From [Empedobacter] haloabium (GTDB lineage: Bacteria; Pseudomonadota; Gammaproteobacteria; Burkholderiales; Burkholderiaceae_D), in assembly GCA_008011715.2 (NCBI GenBank), contig CP136508.1, forward strand, positions 2,294,001 to 2,358,000: a DNA stretch of 64,000 nt, in the 5' to 3' direction. Of the stretch, positions 22,293-40,806 are shown one piece after another. Position numbers and translations under genes: made by a program. Each line of letters opens with the position of its first letter. Within the stretch, counting starts at the first letter, position 1. The notes under the pieces were generated by a model, which saw nothing but the letters and a program-made list of their open reading frames with translations, made no database searches and was not told where the DNA came from.

Positions 22293-25200
22293 GTGAGTGC
22301 ACTGGAATTGCTGGACAAGCTCGATGCCCGTGGCATCGCGGTGCGGGTGAAGGGCGACAAGCTGGCGCTGATCGGCGACCAGCGCCAACTGGCCGACGAT
22401 GGCCTGATGGCATCGCTGCGTTCGCACAAGGAGGACCTGATCGCGCTGCTGAAGCGGCGCGCCGGCAGCGACGCGCAGGGCGGCATCCCGGCCGGGACGC
22501 AGCACATCGTGCCCGACATGCTGCCGCTGGTGGCGCTGGCGCCGGCGCAGATCGAGCGGCTGGTGCAGGCAACGCCGGGCGGTGCGGCCAATATCCAGGA
22601 CATCTATCCGCTGGTGCCGCTGCAGGAGGGCATCCTGTTCCATCACCGCGTGCAGAGCGCGGCCGACACCTACGTGCTGCCCACCTTGCTGCGCTTCGAC
22701 AGCCGCCAACGGCTGGACGGCTTCATGGCGGCACTGAACGAGGTGATCGCCCGCCACGACATCTTGCGCACCGCCGTGCACTGGGAAGGCCTGGCCGAAC
22801 CGGTGCAGGTGGTGTGGCGCCAGGCGCGTGTGGAGGTACGCACGCTGGAGCGGGCGCCGCAAGGTAGCGACGCGGTGACGCAGCTGCAGGCGCATGCCGA
22901 TCCGCGCCGCGAGCGGCTCGACGTGCGCCAGGCGCCGATGCTGCGCGCCTACGCGATGTTCGATGCCGCCACCGGCACCTGGCTGATGCAATTGCTGCAC
23001 CACCACCTGGTGCTGGATCACACTGCCTCCGAGCTGTTGATCGGCGAGATCGCGCTGCTGCTCCAGGGCCGGCGCACCGAGCTGGAACCGCCGGTCCCGT
23101 TCGGCCGCTTCGTGGCCCAGGTACGGCAAGGCATGGGCGCGGCGGACCATGAGGCGTACTTCCGGCGCGAGCTGGGCGACGTGGCCGAACCCACGGCGCC
23201 GTTCGGCCTGATGGACGTGCAGGGCGACGGCTCGGCCGTGCTGCGCTATGGCGCGCGCATGGAACCGGCGCTGGCGGCACGGCTGCGGCGGCAGGTCAAG
23301 TCGCGCGGCGTCGGCGCCGCCAGCCTGTTCCACCTGGCGTGGGCCCGCGTGCTGGCGTGCTGCGTTGGCCGCGACGACGTGGTGTTCGGCACCGTGCTGT
23401 TCGGCCGCATGCAGGGCGCGGCCGACACGGCGCGGGCGCTGGGCATGTTCCTCAACACGCTGCCGCTGCGCGTGCGCATGGCCGACACCGTCGAGCAGGG
23501 CCTGAAGCGCACCCAGGCCGCGTTGGCCGAACTGCTGCGGCACGAGCATGCGCCCTTGACGCTGGCACAGCGCTGCAGCGCGCTGCCGGCCAACGTGCCG
23601 CTGTTTTCCAGCCTGCTGAACTACCGCTACAGCCATGAGGGCGAAGGCGAAGGTAAGGTACTGGAAGGCATCGAGCACCTGGGCGGACATGACCGTACCA
23701 ATTATCCGTTCGTGCTGCACGTGGACGACCTGGGGACAGGCTTCGAGCTGACCGCGGAGGTCGATCACAGCGTGGCCGCGCCACGCGTGGTGGCATTCAT
23801 GCTGACGGCGCTGGAAGGGCTGGTGCGGGCACTGGAACACGACCCGGCCCTGCCGCTGGCCGCGCTGGACGTACTGCCGCCGGACGAGCGCCGGCAGGTG
23901 CTGCACGACTTCAACGCCACCGCCACCGGGTATCCAGCTGCGCTGCTGCACGAACTGGTCGAACGGCAGGCGGCACGCACGCCGGCCGCCACGGCCGTGC
24001 GCTTCGAAGGCACGGAACTCGGTTATGGAGAACTCAATGCCCGCGCCAACCAGCTGGCGCGCCACCTGCGCGGCCTGGGCGTGGGTCCCGACCGGACGGT
24101 CGGCGTGCTGCTCGAGCGCAGCGAGCACCTGGTGATCGCGCTGCTGGCGGTGGTCAAGGCGGGCGGCGCCTACGTGCCGCTGGACCCGTCGTATCCGGAC
24201 GAGCGCCTGGCCCACATGCTGCGCGACAGCGCGCCGCTGGTGCTGCTGACCCAGGAAGCCCTGGCGGACCGGCTGGCGGCCCCACAGCTCGTACTCGATA
24301 CGGCGGCGACGCAGGCCCTGCTGGCCGCTCGCGAAGACACCAACCTGGACCCGGCCGGCCTGGCAGCGGACCACCTGGCCTACGTGATCTACACGTCCGG
24401 CTCGACCGGCCAGCCGAAGGGCGTGATGAACAGCCACCGCGGCATCGTCAACCGCCTGCAATGGATGCAGCAGGCCTATGCGCTGGGGCCACGGGACGTG
24501 GTGCTGCAGAAGACGCCGTTCGGCTTCGACGTCTCGGTCTGGGAGTTCTTCTGGCCCCTGATGACGGGTGCGCAACTGGTGCTGGCGCGGCCGGAAGGAC
24601 ACAAGGACCCGCACTACCTGGGCGCGGTGATCGAGGCGGCCGGCGTGACGACCTTGCACTTCGTGCCGTCGATGCTGCAGGTGTTCCTGAGCCAGCCGGA
24701 CGCCGTGGCACGCAGCGCCAGCGTGCGGCAAGTCATGTGCAGCGGCGAGGCGCTGCCGGCCGCGCTGGCGCACGCCGCGCGCGCGCAGCTGCCGCAGGCG
24801 CAGCTGCACAACCTGTACGGACCGACCGAGGCGGCGGTGGACGTCACCGCCTGGACCTGCACGGGCGAGGAAGGCACGGCGGTGCCGATCGGCCGGCCGA
24901 TCGCCAACACGCGCATGTACGTGCTGGACACGCATGGCCGTCCGGCGCCGCTGGGCGTGGCGGGCGAGCTGTATATCGGCGGCGTGCAGGTCGCGCGCGG
25001 CTACCTGAACCTGCCGCGACTGACCGAGGAACGCTTCCTGGCCGACCCGTTCGTCGTGGGTGGACGCATGTACCGCACCGGCGACCTGGGGCGCTGGCGC
25101 CCCGATGGCGCCATCGACTACCTGGGCCGCAACGACTTCCAGGTCAAGCTGCGCGGCTTTCGCATCGAGCTGGGGGAGATCGAGGCGCAACTGCTGCGCC

Positions 25201-25771
25201 AGCCGGGCGTGCGCGAGGCGGTGGTGCTGGCGCGGCCGGACGGCGCCGGCCTGGTGGCCTACCTGGTCGCCGCCCCGGCACCGGAACCGGCCGACCTGCG
25301 CGCGCAACTGGGCCGGCACCTGCCGGACTACATGATCCCGGCCGCCTACGTCACGCTGGACGCGCTGCCGCTGGGGCCGAACGGCAAGCTCGATCGCAAG
25401 GCCTTGCCGGCGCTGGACGGCGCCGCGTTCGGCCGCCAGGCGTTCGAGGCACCGCTGGGCGAGGTGGAACAGGCGCTGGCGGCGATCTGGAGCGAGCTGC
25501 TGGGCATCGAACGGATCGGCCGGCAAGACCACTTCTTCGAGCTGGGCGGCCACTCGCTGCTGGCGATCCGCCTGCTCGAGCAGCTGCGCCAGCGCGGCTG
25601 GTCGCTGGACATCCGCGCCCTGTTCGCCCATCCAAGCCTGGCCGGGATGGCCGCGGCCATCGAACTGGCCCGCGGCGCCGAGACCCCTGCCATGGACGTG
25701 CCGCCCAATGCGATACCGGAGAGCTTCGCGGCATCAAACGAACCACACGACGACATCGAGGAATTCAGACT

Positions 25772-25775
<4 letters not shown>
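22293..25775 (+). CDS. NRPS module 6: docking-C/E-A-T, serine
   Basis: GTG 22293 overlaps the previous stop by four bases and has a strong GAGGAGGT site six bases upstream. The first ~55 residues ([17 protein letters not shown]...) are a TubC-type beta-hairpin docking domain that should grasp the acidic tail of the preceding NRPS. Then come a dual condensation/epimerisation domain (residues about 85-520; [11 protein letters not shown] at 102, HHLVLDH near 237), an adenylation domain (about 540-1035) and a carrier domain (Ser near 1088). The adenylation pocket is DVWHMSLVDK, the serine code. The A-T part is a near copy of module 2 in DNA. The dual domain should invert residue 5. The 1160-residue protein ends DDIEEFRL, another acidic docking tail. 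Confidence 0.96.
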
Positions 25776-34026
<8,251 letters not shown>

Positions 34027-34027
<1 letters not shown>

Positions 34028-35007
34028 TGATTACACTACTGGACGAACACACCATGGAGAGCCTCTGCGCGGACGCGCCTTTCGAGGTGACGGCCACGCC
34101 CGGCTTCCCCTACCTGATCGAGGCCGGCGCCGGCGCCACCCACTGCCAGCGCTGGTTCGGCGCCGCGGCGTCCGGGCTGGTCGGGCAACTGCGCCACACG
34201 GGGGCGCTGCTGCTGCGGGGCTTCCCGTTGCGCAGCGCCGCCGACTTCCGCGCCGCGGTCGGCGCGATGGCGCCGCAGCTGCGCGGCTATGCCGGCGGCA
34301 CGTCGCCGCGCAGCCAGGTCGCCGAGGGCGTCTACACCTCGACGGAATACCCGAAGCAGCTGGAGATCCCGCTGCACAACGAGATGTCGTACAGCTGCCA
34401 GTGGCCGGAGTTGCTGTACTTCTTCTGCGCCGTGGCGCCAGCCACGGGCGGCGAGACGCCGCTCGCCGACTCGCGCGGCATCCTGGCGCGCATGCCGTGG
34501 GACATCGTGGAGGAGTTCGAACGGCGCCAGTTGATGTACGTGCGCAACCTGGCCTCGGCCCAGTCGCGCTACAACTCGTGGACCAAGGCCTTCGAGACGA
34601 CCGACCAGGCCAGGGTCGAGGCCTACTGCCGCGACATGGACATCGGCTATGCATGGCAGCCCGACGGCGGCCTGCGCATCCAGGAAGTGCGGCCGGCGCT
34701 GCGCACGCATCCGGTCACCGGCGAGCGGGTCTGGTTCAACCAGGTCCACCTGTGGCATGCGTCGAACACGCCGATGGCCAGCAACGTCAGCGCGCAGATC
34801 GAGGCGGGCCTGCCGATGGCGGCCTACTACGGCGACGGCGGCCGCATCGACAACGACACCCTGGCAACCGTGCGCGCGGTCATGAACGCGGAAAAGCGGC
34901 TGTTCCGCTGGCAGCAGGGCGACCTGCTGATGGTGGACAACGTGCTGGCGGCGCATGGCCGCATGCCGTTCGACGGCCCGCGCCAGATCCTGGTGGCGAT
35001 GTCGTGA
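34027..35007 (+). CDS. TauD/AsnO-type Fe(II)/2-oxoglutarate hydroxylase 1
   Basis: A 326-residue non-heme iron oxygenase. The iron triad reads His117-x-Glu119 (LHNEMSY) and His310 (AAHGRMPF), with Arg319 positioned to bind 2-oxoglutarate. HxE instead of HxD is the pattern of AsnO, VioC and clavaminate synthase, and the overall fold is that of the TauD/SyrP group that beta-hydroxylates amino acids for NRPS pathways. Its ATG shares one base with the NRPS stop (TGATG), so translation is coupled. Together with the next gene it could hydroxylate the acidic residues of modules 5 and 8, either free or carrier-bound. Which enzyme serves which module cannot be read from the sequence. Confidence 0.88.
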
Positions 35008-35048
35008 CACGCCACCCCTAATCCATCAACCATGAACGACGGGAATCC

Positions 35049-35966
35049 ATGAACATCAAAGGTACGCAAGGCGAGTCCCTCGCCAACTGGATCAAGCACA
35101 ATCGCGGCGACATCGACGCGGCGCTGTGGAGCGACGGCTACGTGCTGTTCCGCGGCTTCGACGTGGGCGGCCTCGCAGGCTTCGAGGAGTGCGCCGGGGC
35201 GGCGTGCAACACCCTGTACAAGCATTACGGCGATTTGCCGCTGGCCAGCGCCAGCGAGAACGTCTACTTCGCCACGCCCTATCCGAAACACCTGGAAATC
35301 CAGTTCCACAACGAGGCGTCGCACACTCACACCTGGCCGTCGCGCCAGCTGTTCTTCTGCCTGGAGCCGGCACCGCAGGGCGGCGAGTGGACGCTGTCGG
35401 ACGGGCGCAAGGTGCTCGAGGCCATGCCGGCCGAAATGCTGGCGCGCTTTCGCGAGCAGGGCCTGGTGTACCGGCGCCGCTTCATCCGCGGGCTGGACGC
35501 CTCATGGCAGCAGTTCTTCAAGGTGAACGACCTGCAGGAGCTGCGCGAGAAGATGGCGCCCACCGGCCACGAGATCGACGCACCGTCGGAAAACGACGTC
35601 ACGGTGTCGTTCCGCACCCATGCGGTGCTGCCGCTGCCGGAGCGCGGCACCGAGGCGTGGTTCAACCAGATTCTCTTGCACCATCCGGACGCGCTGCCGC
35701 AGGAGGTCGGCGACCTGCTGCGCAAGCACTTCCCGCGCGACAAGTTCCCGCGCACGGTGTTCTTCGGCGACGGCAGCGCGATCCCGGCGGAATGGGTCCG
35801 CAAGGTCGACGAGGTGCTGACCGAGTGCTCGATCCGCATCCCCACGCAGGCCAACGACGTCCTGCTGGTCAACAACCTGCTGATGGCGCACGGGCGCCTG
35901 CCGTATGCCGGCAACCGCCAGATCCGGGTCGCGCTGGGCGACATGCGCACGCACGGTACGGCCTGA
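35049..35966 (+). CDS. TauD/SyrP-type Fe(II)/2-oxoglutarate hydroxylase 2
   Basis: A 305-residue oxygenase with His87-x-Glu89 (FHNEASH) and His281 (MAHGRLPY), followed by basic residues (Arg290, Arg293) for 2-oxoglutarate. It resembles the SyrP/TauD proteins found beside lipopeptide synthetases and is a distant relative of the preceding gene rather than a recent copy. It starts 41 bases after that gene with a GGGAA site upstream of ATG 35049. The likely job is beta-hydroxylation of aspartate or a similar residue in the peptide. Substrate and timing are inference. Confidence 0.87.
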   Translation: MNIKGTQGESLANWIKHNRGDIDAALWSDGYVLFRGFDVGGLAGFEECAGAACNTLYKHYGDLPLASASENVYFATPYPKHLEIQFHNEASHTHTWPSRQLFFCLEPAPQGGEWTLSDGRKVLEAMPAEMLARFREQGLVYRRRFIRGLDASWQQFFKVNDLQELREKMAPTGHEIDAPSENDVTVSFRTHAVLPLPERGTEAWFNQILLHHPDALPQEVGDLLRKHFPRDKFPRTVFFGDGSAIPAEWVRKVDEVLTECSIRIPTQANDVLLVNNLLMAHGRLPYAGNRQIRVALGDMRTHGTA

Positions 35967-36013
35967 GGCGGCCGGATGACCGATCACTTCAACCCATTTT
36001 CCCGGAGAGCGGC

Positions 36014-37195
36014 ATGATTCAACGGCAGCACGTCGTCAACGATTTCTTTGCCGAGGCGGAAGCGATGCGCTCGGCCTACGACCTGAAGGTCAAGGACCCC
36101 TACCGCCAGACCGTCAGCTGGCAATACTTCTGCGCGCCGCAGATGTACACCTACCTGCGCACGGTGCCGCAGCAGGTGATCCCGGAGCCGCTGTTCGCGC
36201 GCTTCATGCAGCACATGAAGCAGTGGTGCATCGAGCACGTGGGCCTGCTGCCGATGGGCGTGCCCAACCTGCACCTGATGGTGAACGGCTGCACCCTGGG
36301 GTTGCACAGCGACTTCCAGAACGGCACCTTGGGCTACGTCTACTCGCTGACGCGCTGGCAGACCCGCAAGTTCGCCGGCGGCGAGACGCTGCTGCTGCGC
36401 GACGGCATCCCCAGCTACAAGAAGCACCACGTGCAGGGCGAGTCGCTGTACGAGCTGGTGCCGGCGCAGTTCAACCAGCTGCTGCTGTTCGACGACCGCA
36501 TCGTGCACGGCACCCAGACCATCGAAGGCAGCATGGACCCGCGCGAAGGCCGCATCGCCTTTGTCGGCCACCTGCGGCCGACGTCGCCCGTCGTCAAGGG
36601 CGCGCTCGATGCGACCGCCGCGCGCAGGGTCATCCTCGACCTGCAGCGCGACCTGGCCGGGCAGCTGAAGGACCGCGAGGACTGCAAGGACGTGCAGGGC
36701 ACCGTCACGTTCCGGCTGGAGGTCGGCGCATCGGGCCAGGTCGAATCGGTGACGGTCTTGATCGACCACCTGGTGACGCCCGCCGCCGGCTACGCCGCGT
36801 CGGCGCCGGTCGACGAGGTCCGGCGCATCGTCCAGCAAGGCATCGCCGCGCTCAAGTTCCCCGACGGCGCCGGCAAGTCGACCGTGACAGCGGCCGTGCT
36901 GGTGCCGCTGCCCGACCTGCGGCCCATCGAGATCGCCGTGCCGCATGCGGGTCGCGCCGCGATGCTGCGCGAGGTGCTGCGGGCCCAGCTGAAGGAACTG
37001 GAGGCGCAGGGCTTCCAGATCGAACAGGCGGGCGACGAGTTCCTGATGCGCGAACCGCTGGCGGGAACCATCCGCATCGAAGCAACGCGCATCGTGGCGG
37101 CGTTCGATCCGCCGATGTGGGTGCCGTCGCAGCGCGAGCACTTCCAGGCCAACCTGAGGGACAGCCTGGGTATGCTGGCGCGGGCCGGCGGTTGA
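36014..37195 (+). CDS. prolyl-hydroxylase-like oxygenase with a C-terminal extension
   Basis: ATG 36014 has GGAGAG four bases upstream; the open frame reaches back to 35126 only as a shadow of the previous gene. Residues about 80-190 carry a prolyl-4-hydroxylase-like double-stranded beta-helix: His98-x-Asp100 (LGLHSDFQ), GGETLLLRD, and His165 (IVHGTQ) with basic residues after it. Residues about 230-310 (TVTFRLEVGASGQVESVTVL and on) resemble the C-terminal domain of AgmX/TonB-like proteins, an unusual partner. The length is 393 residues. With three proline-activating modules upstream, it is the best candidate for making the hydroxyproline of the peptide. The C-terminal part has no obvious role. 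Confidence 0.72.
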   Translation: MIQRQHVVNDFFAEAEAMRSAYDLKVKDPYRQTVSWQYFCAPQMYTYLRTVPQQVIPEPLFARFMQHMKQWCIEHVGLLPMGVPNLHLMVNGCTLGLHSDFQNGTLGYVYSLTRWQTRKFAGGETLLLRDGIPSYKKHHVQGESLYELVPAQFNQLLLFDDRIVHGTQTIEGSMDPREGRIAFVGHLRPTSPVVKGALDATAARRVILDLQRDLAGQLKDREDCKDVQGTVTFRLEVGASGQVESVTVLIDHLVTPAAGYAASAPVDEVRRIVQQGIAALKFPDGAGKSTVTAAVLVPLPDLRPIEIAVPHAGRAAMLREVLRAQLKELEAQGFQIEQAGDEFLMREPLAGTIRIEATRIVAAFDPPMWVPSQREHFQANLRDSLGMLARAGG

Positions 37196-37204
37196 GACCC
37201 GCGC

Positions 37205-38599
37205 ATGGGCTGGCTCGATAGCGTGCTGCTGGGCGGTGCCGTCCTGTTCGCCCTGGCGGCGGCGCCGGGGCGGGCGGCGCGACCGGCTCCCGCCCTGGCG
37301 ATGCTGGGGGTGTTGGCGGCAGGCTGCGTGCTGCAAGTCCTGGTGGAAGGCTGGTACTGGCAGTTCCTGCCGGCCTACGCGCTGATCCTGTTGGCGGCGG
37401 TGCGCATGGCAAGGGGCAGCACAGGCGGGCGTCGAAGAGAATGGGCACTGCGCGCCACCCAACTGGCCGGCGCCGGCACCCTGGCCGCCAGCTGGGTATT
37501 CCTGCCGGTGCCCGAGCTGCCGGCGCCGCGTGGACCGTATGCCGTCGGCACCCAGGTGTTTCGCTGGGTCGACCCGACGCGCCCGGAACCGGCCACCGAC
37601 GCTCCTGGCGACCGGCGCAACCTTGTCGTGCAGGCCTGGTATCCGGCCGCGCACGGCGCCGTCGGCGCACGTGCGGCCTACATCGATGGCCTGGGGCACC
37701 TGCCGGACTTCGTCGCGGCGGTGCCGCGCCTGTTCCTGGCGCACTACGACCGCATCGACACGCACGCCATCGTGCGCGCCCCCGTACCGGGCGGGCGGCA
37801 CAAGTGGCCCGTGGTGCTGTTCTCGCCAGGGTATGGCGCGTCGCGCGCGTTCTACACGACGCTGGTCGCCGACCTGGCCAGCCACGGCTTCGTGGTCCTT
37901 GCCGTCGACCACCCGTACGAAGCGGCGCTGACGCAGCTGGCCGACGGACGCCTCGCCACGCCGGTCGAGCGCTTCGTCGCCAACGATCCCGAGCGGCTGG
38001 CCTATATGGGCGAGCACCTGCGGACCCGCAGCGCGGACCTGCGCGCCGTGCTGGATCGCCTGGACCGGCCGGACGGCCTGGGCAACCTGTCCGGACGGCT
38101 CGACCTGGCGCGCATCGCGGCGGTGGGGCACTCGTTCGGTGGCGCCGCCTCGGTCGCCGTGATGGCCACGGACGCGCGCGTCGCGGCGGCGGCCAATATC
38201 GACGGCACGCTGTACGGCGGCCTGGCCGAGCGGCGTCTGGACCGGCCGTTCCTGCTGATCGAGAGCGATCATGGCGAGACGGGCCATTCGGCCAGGTACC
38301 TGCAGGGCAACCGGCGCCTGCTTGCCAATCTGCGCGCCGCCGGCTTCCGCTACCAGATCGGCCACGCGAACCACTACAGTTTCACGGACGTGCCGTTGTT
38401 GCTGTCGCCGCCGGCGCGCTGGCTGCTGGCGCGCTTCATGGGCGGTTCACGCGGTCCGGCCGAGAGCGTGCAGGCCACCGGCGACATCCTGGTGGCATTC
38501 CTGCGCCAGGCGGGGCAGGGCCAGCCGGCCCTCGTGCAGGCCGCAGTGCGGCGCCACCGCGATATCGAGGGCGGACGCACCGGTCCGGCCGGCGGGTGA
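37205..38599 (+). CDS. membrane-anchored alpha/beta hydrolase (PAF-acetylhydrolase-like)
   Basis: A 464-residue protein that starts nine bases after the oxygenase stop. Three hydrophobic segments (about residues 4-20, 29-45 and 53-63) and a fourth near 80-95 precede an alpha/beta hydrolase domain. Catalytic features are FSPGYGAS (oxyanion region, about residue 204), the nucleophile motif GHSFGG (near 305), an acid after LLIESDHGE and a late His in HANHYS. This is the pattern of platelet-activating-factor acetylhydrolase-like esterases. It is the last gene of the run beginning with the exporter. It could hydrolyse a lipid or the lipopeptide itself; this cannot be decided from sequence. Confidence 0.75.
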   Translation: MGWLDSVLLGGAVLFALAAAPGRAARPAPALAMLGVLAAGCVLQVLVEGWYWQFLPAYALILLAAVRMARGSTGGRRREWALRATQLAGAGTLAASWVFLPVPELPAPRGPYAVGTQVFRWVDPTRPEPATDAPGDRRNLVVQAWYPAAHGAVGARAAYIDGLGHLPDFVAAVPRLFLAHYDRIDTHAIVRAPVPGGRHKWPVVLFSPGYGASRAFYTTLVADLASHGFVVLAVDHPYEAALTQLADGRLATPVERFVANDPERLAYMGEHLRTRSADLRAVLDRLDRPDGLGNLSGRLDLARIAAVGHSFGGAASVAVMATDARVAAAANIDGTLYGGLAERRLDRPFLLIESDHGETGHSARYLQGNRRLLANLRAAGFRYQIGHANHYSFTDVPLLLSPPARWLLARFMGGSRGPAESVQATGDILVAFLRQAGQGQPALVQAAVRRHRDIEGGRTGPAGG

Positions 38600-38650
38600 C
38601 GGGACGCCGCGGCGCGCTGGCTGGCCGGCCCGGCTGGCCGGTGGCGCAAG

Positions 38651-38674
38651 CGCTATATAGTCGTGTATATTGCG
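38651..38674 (+). promoter_or_regulatory. ModE-type operator upstream of modA
   Basis: The sequence CGCTATATA-GTCGTG-TATATTGCG is an imperfect palindrome of the ModE box type (CGnTATAT, six-base spacer, TATATnnCG), centred about 40 bases before the modA start. ModE with molybdate represses transport genes through such boxes, so modA is likely shut off when molybdate is plentiful. No modE gene is in the window. Confidence 0.65.
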
Positions 38675-38701
38675 CTTTTGACTACTTGCGACGAGGCGAC
38701 G

Positions 38702-39433
38702 ATGCACAAGAATATCCTGGCTGCCGCGCTGCTGGCCGTGCCGCTGTGCGCGGGCGCCGCCGATCTGACGGTGTCCGCGGCGGCGAGCCTGAGCAATGCT
38801 TTCAAGGAGCTGGCGCAGGCCTTCGAAGCCGCCAATCCGGGTGACAAGGTGCTGCTGAACTTTGCCGCGTCCGATCCGCTGGTCCAGCAGATCGCCAAGG
38901 GTGCGCCGGTGGACGTGCTCGCGGCGGCCGACCAGGACGCGATGGACAAGGCCGAGCGCGCCAAACTGCTGGCGGCCGGAACGCGGCGCGACTTCGTCAG
39001 CAACACGGTGGTGCTGGTCGTGCCTGGCGGCAGCAGGATCGCGACCCTGGCGGACCTGAACGGCGCGGCGCGCCTGACCACGGGCAACCCCGCCAGCGTG
39101 CCGATCGGGCGCTACACACGGGAGGCGCTGGAGCAGGCCGGCCTGTGGCAGGCACTGGCGCCCAGGTTCGTGTTCGGCGCCTCGGTGCGCCAGAGCCTGG
39201 ACTACGTGGCACGCGGCGAGGCGGATGCGGGCTTCGTCTACGCCACCGACGTGATGGCGCAGAAGGACAAGGTGAGGGCGGTGCTGACGCTGCCGACCGT
39301 CACGCCGGTGCGCTATCCGATCGCCGTCACCGCCAACGCCGCGCAACCGCGGCTGGCCCTGCGCTTCATCGACTTCGCCGCTGTCGGGCCGGGCCAGGCG
39401 ATCCTGCTGCGGCACGGCTTCGGCAAGCCCTGA
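38702..39433 (+). CDS. modA: molybdate ABC transporter substrate-binding protein
   Basis: A 243-residue periplasmic protein with a signal peptide (MHKNILAAALLAVPLCAGA) followed by the ModA start DLTVSAAASLSNAF, in which the SAAASL segment lines the oxyanion pocket. Further family landmarks are PVDVLAAADQDAMDKA, TGNPASVPIGRYTREALE and GEADAGFVYATD. ATG 38702 is preferred over the in-frame 38663 codon because it gives a clean signal peptide and keeps the operator outside the gene. modB and modC do not follow; the next gene is convergent and overlaps its last 68 bases. The permease and ATPase are presumably encoded elsewhere. Confidence 0.93.
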   Translation: MHKNILAAALLAVPLCAGAADLTVSAAASLSNAFKELAQAFEAANPGDKVLLNFAASDPLVQQIAKGAPVDVLAAADQDAMDKAERAKLLAAGTRRDFVSNTVVLVVPGGSRIATLADLNGAARLTTGNPASVPIGRYTREALEQAGLWQALAPRFVFGASVRQSLDYVARGEADAGFVYATDVMAQKDKVRAVLTLPTVTPVRYPIAVTANAAQPRLALRFIDFAAVGPGQAILLRHGFGKP

Positions 39434-40028
39434 GACGCGCGGCGGGCCCGCTCGCTGCCCTGTCCAGCCTGCGCAGCTCGAGCGCGCGGCGCAGGCTGCG
39501 GACGTCATGCGTCCACGCGGGCAGCACCAGCGAAATCAGCATCCCTTCCAGCTCGGACACGACGCCGATCGCCAGCGCGAGCCACAGCCATGGCCCGGCA
39601 TCGTCGAACATCACGATCGCGCTGACGGCGACCAGCAACGATACGCCGAACAGCTTGGCGCTCTGCGCATGGTAGCTGGCGCCGCGGCCGAAGCGCCACC
39701 AGTCGAGCGGATAGCGCGCCGCCTCCAGCGCGATCACCAGCGCGATTCCCCAGCAGTGTGCGAGCACGATGTCGCGATGGCTGAACCACAGGCTGACCAC
39801 GATCGCCAGGGTATAGACGGTGTCGGCAATGCTGTCGGCCTGGCGCAGGCCGGGCGTGGCGGTGCCCCAGCGGCGCGCCAGCTTGCCGTCGAACCAGTCG
39901 GACAATGCCGCGGCCGCGAACTGGCACATCCACAGCCAGGCCGGCAGTCCCTGGACGGCAAGCCAGATCGCGACCGGGGCCAGCACGATACGGCTTAATA
40001 CGAGCAACCATGGTATGAGTTTTTTCAT
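39366..40028 (-). CDS. CDP-alcohol phosphatidyltransferase family protein
   Basis: This integral membrane protein has the family signature SDWFDGKLARRWG...RQADSIAD, i.e. the DG-x2-AR-x(8)-G-x3-D-x3-D pattern that binds CDP and metal. Such enzymes move a phosphatidyl group onto an alcohol head group in phospholipid synthesis. The start at ATG 40028 (MKKLIPWLLVL) puts the first membrane helix at the N-terminus; an upstream in-frame start at 40088 would add 20 polar residues. The Arg/Ala-rich last ~35 residues lie largely in the 68-base antisense overlap with modA and look like a read-through tail. The head group is not predictable. Confidence 0.85.
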   Translation of the reverse strand: MKKLIPWLLVLSRIVLAPVAIWLAVQGLPAWLWMCQFAAAALSDWFDGKLARRWGTATPGLRQADSIADTVYTLAIVVSLWFSHRDIVLAHCWGIALVIALEAARYPLDWWRFGRGASYHAQSAKLFGVSLLVAVSAIVMFDDAGPWLWLALAIGVVSELEGMLISLVLPAWTHDVRSLRRALELRRLDRAASGPAARLRACRSRAAAGSPGPARQRRSR

Positions 40029-40203
40029 CGGGCATTTCCGTTCACGAAAAGCCGCAGTGTAAACACCTGGGGCCGTATTCGGCGGCATGCCGGATTATTT
40101 CGAGGTCAAGCTCTAAATTAATAATAAATTATGTGTTTCAATTGGCCCGCCTGATCAGTCATCAGCATCGGAACAATATAAAGGAGGGGCCGGATGATAT
40201 TGG

Positions 40204-40707
40204 ATGATTTTCGTTGCGCGCTGCCGGCTGCGATGCCGATTGAGCCTGATCGTACTGGGGGGCCTTGCCAGGAACGGCGAAGCGGTCAGCATCGTGGGCG
40301 GCCGCGACCGGCCCTGCAGCATGATCACTGACGAGAGCGGCCAACCCTTGCTGTTTCTCGACGGTCCGGACGCGCGACAACTGGTCGGCGTGAGAAAAAA
40401 CGATATCGTCACGGTGGACCTGGAAAAGGCAAGTTACTCGGTGATTTATTCGCACGACAACCTGAGCTGGTATCCGCGCCGTTATGGCACTTCGCTCTTC
40501 TTCAGCGATTCGGTCGGTTATTCTCCCCGTTCGGTCAATCGGCATCCGGTGCGCAGGTTATTCCACGATGACCTGGCCAGGAAACGGCTGCGTCGCCTGC
40601 TGGCGCCCTGGCAGGCCAGCGACATGCGCACACCGAGTCTGCTCGACGGCGGGCGACCGTCAGTACCTTCGCGGTGGCGTTCGCCGCGATTCCACGCCAA
40701 AGGCTGA
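40204..40707 (+). CDS. hypothetical protein, uncertain
   Basis: A 167-codon frame with an AAGGAGGGG sequence about 14 bases before ATG 40204, which is further than usual. An ATG at 40194 is better placed relative to that site but opens a frame that stops after about 44 codons. The middle of the long frame (VSIVGGRDRPCSMITDESG to about residue 110) has a balanced composition, while the end is Arg/Ser-rich and looks non-coding. I do not recognise a family. A competing minus-strand frame (40162-40545) is equally anonymous. It sits between divergent membrane-protein genes. Confidence 0.35.
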   Translation: MIFVARCRLRCRLSLIVLGGLARNGEAVSIVGGRDRPCSMITDESGQPLLFLDGPDARQLVGVRKNDIVTVDLEKASYSVIYSHDNLSWYPRRYGTSLFFSDSVGYSPRSVNRHPVRRLFHDDLARKRLRRLLAPWQASDMRTPSLLDGGRPSVPSRWRSPRFHAKG

Positions 40708-40806
40708 CGAAAGCCTGTTAGCCGGGCAATCGGCGCAGGTTCGTCACCGGCCGTTGCCGCACTGGTCCGTTTTTATGGTTAAATCCGGCTTTTGCCCGAG
40801 CCGCCC

